Assembly (NCBI GenBank): GCA_036897485.1
Contig: JAYMTF010000585.1
Coordinates: 1 to 33,276 of the forward strand
Direction of reading: 5' to 3'
DNA: 33,276 nucleotides
Source: Pelargonium nanum
Lineage: Eukaryota > Streptophyta > Magnoliopsida > Geraniales > Geraniaceae
Below the pieces are notes generated by a model. It was not told where the DNA came from, did not search any database, and worked only from the letters and a program-made list of their open reading frames with translations. Numbering within the stretch: the stretch's first letter is position 1; every line of letters starts with the position of its first letter. Of the stretch, positions 32,521 through 33,276 are shown piece after piece. Made by a program: the position numbers and the translations under genes.

Positions 32521-33276
32521 AAGCATCACTCTAACTGAGCACTCCAACACAAGGCCTTCCGCACGACCATCTCAAGCCCGCGCATCTGTCCGCCTTAGTG
32601 TACCTCGTCGTGGCGCCTCTTTCGGCTGCAATGCAATACTAGGCTCGCCAAGGACCCTCCCACGGCATTCGTCGTGTCCCTGTAGGGAAGTCATTCGTTG
32701 CAACGAGCATCCTTTCTCACGATTAAGTGTTGTCCATGAGAATGGTGACTTTGCAAAGGGACACATTGCAATGAATGACGGTCAATTCCATCACGCTCAA
32801 GACACTTTTTGAACTCCGGGAAGAGCCACAACACTTATACATCGTACTCAGATTGCCTCATAAAGTCACCTTCAAGGCTCCTATCTCACAGGGACCTAAA
32901 ATAGCTCTCCACCTCGTTGGGTCACCTCAAAGGTGGCACATATTCAGCAAGTGTATCGATCGCGCCGCGTAATAAAAGAACTCGTTCCGGGTTGTCGAAC
33001 CACAAGGACTACGCTATATGAGTTAAATAGGATTTGATTGCTAAAAATCTAAAGATCAAACTAACAAAGTGCAATGATAATCATGAGTTTGGAATGTGTG
33101 TGTATCAAACTAAGTGAACTATGCAATGTAAATTAACAATGGGTTACAAACAATCACAAATAATTATGCTTTTGTGTTTTTAGAGTTATGAGAATCGATA
33201 GAAGCCCTAGAGCATTGATGGAACATCTACACCTTCCAACCTTGGGATTTCAATCCATGATTTCAAGGTTTGTTCC
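32521..33276. mobile_element. Retroelement-like DNA at the right edge
   Basis: 32530-32665 repeats one unit of the intron-2 insertion (CACAAGGCCTTCC, GCATCTGTCCGCCTTAGTG, AGGCTCGCCAAGGA). It is followed by GC-balanced DNA with an inverted pair GTCATTCGTTGCAA / TTGCAATGAATGAC (about 32690 and 32766). From about 32965 comes AATAAAAGAACTCGTTCCGG and TTGTCGAACCACAAGGACT, a sequence type I associate with plant LTR retroelements. The element would continue beyond the window; no coding domain is visible. Confidence 0.45.

Noticed and set aside
1..33276. tRNA, rRNA or CRISPR features
   Set aside because: No complete cloverleaf-like sequence, rRNA segment or regularly spaced short palindromic array is visible; the only tRNA-like boxes belong to the SINE-like unit.

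Overview
This is nuclear DNA from a flowering plant, most likely a eudicot. It is AT-rich, its genes are split by GT-AG introns, and it carries plant-type families: a furry/cell-morphogenesis ARM protein, a plant BLOC-1 subunit, a P-class PPR protein and plant retroelements. I cannot name the species.

Layout. Four protein genes form two head-to-head pairs. (1) Positions 1-15946, minus strand: the N-terminal 16 coding exons of a giant furry/Tao3-like cell morphogenesis protein, running off the left edge after 940 codons. (2) 16347-17881, plus: BLOS2 (BLOC-1 subunit 2), two exons, about 400 bp from gene 1 start to start. (3) 18557-20698, minus: a P-class pentatricopeptide repeat protein with two coding exons, tail-to-tail with BLOS2. 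(4) 21902-31919, plus: a kanadaptin (SLC4A1AP)-like FHA-domain protein, 12 coding exons and 746 residues, divergent from gene 3. I rebuilt all exon chains by hand from splice sites; every junction keeps frame, and only one (furry exon 10/11) is ambiguous.

Non-coding content. Introns carry most of the transposon load. Furry introns hold miniature LTR retrotransposons (TRIM/SMART type): a 307-bp element at 9047-9353 with near-matching target duplications, a 525-bp element at 13198-13722 with a perfect initiator-Met primer-binding motif and exact 5-bp target duplications, a fused LTR pair at about 12814-13150, and a probable 830-bp relative at 1850-2679. All lie in the same orientation as the host gene. 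Also present are a Copia 3' LTR, a tRNA-derived SINE, a 45-bp tandem repeat and a broken Stowaway end. BLOS2 intron 1 holds a dead RTE-type LINE 3' end. Kanadaptin intron 2 holds a GC-rich insertion with a roughly 120-bp tandem repeat, related to sequence just past the gene's 3' end; intron 9 holds a complete Stowaway MITE. The right edge (about 32520-33276) is repetitive and probably enters an LTR element.

The four genes are housekeeping in character (NDR-kinase scaffold, endosomal sorting, organellar RNA processing, nuclear FHA protein) and do not form a pathway. The most notable points are the same-orientation cluster of mini-retrotransposons in one gene's introns and a perfect 40-bp duplication with an E2F-like core in the PPR/kanadaptin spacer. 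I found no wholly new system.
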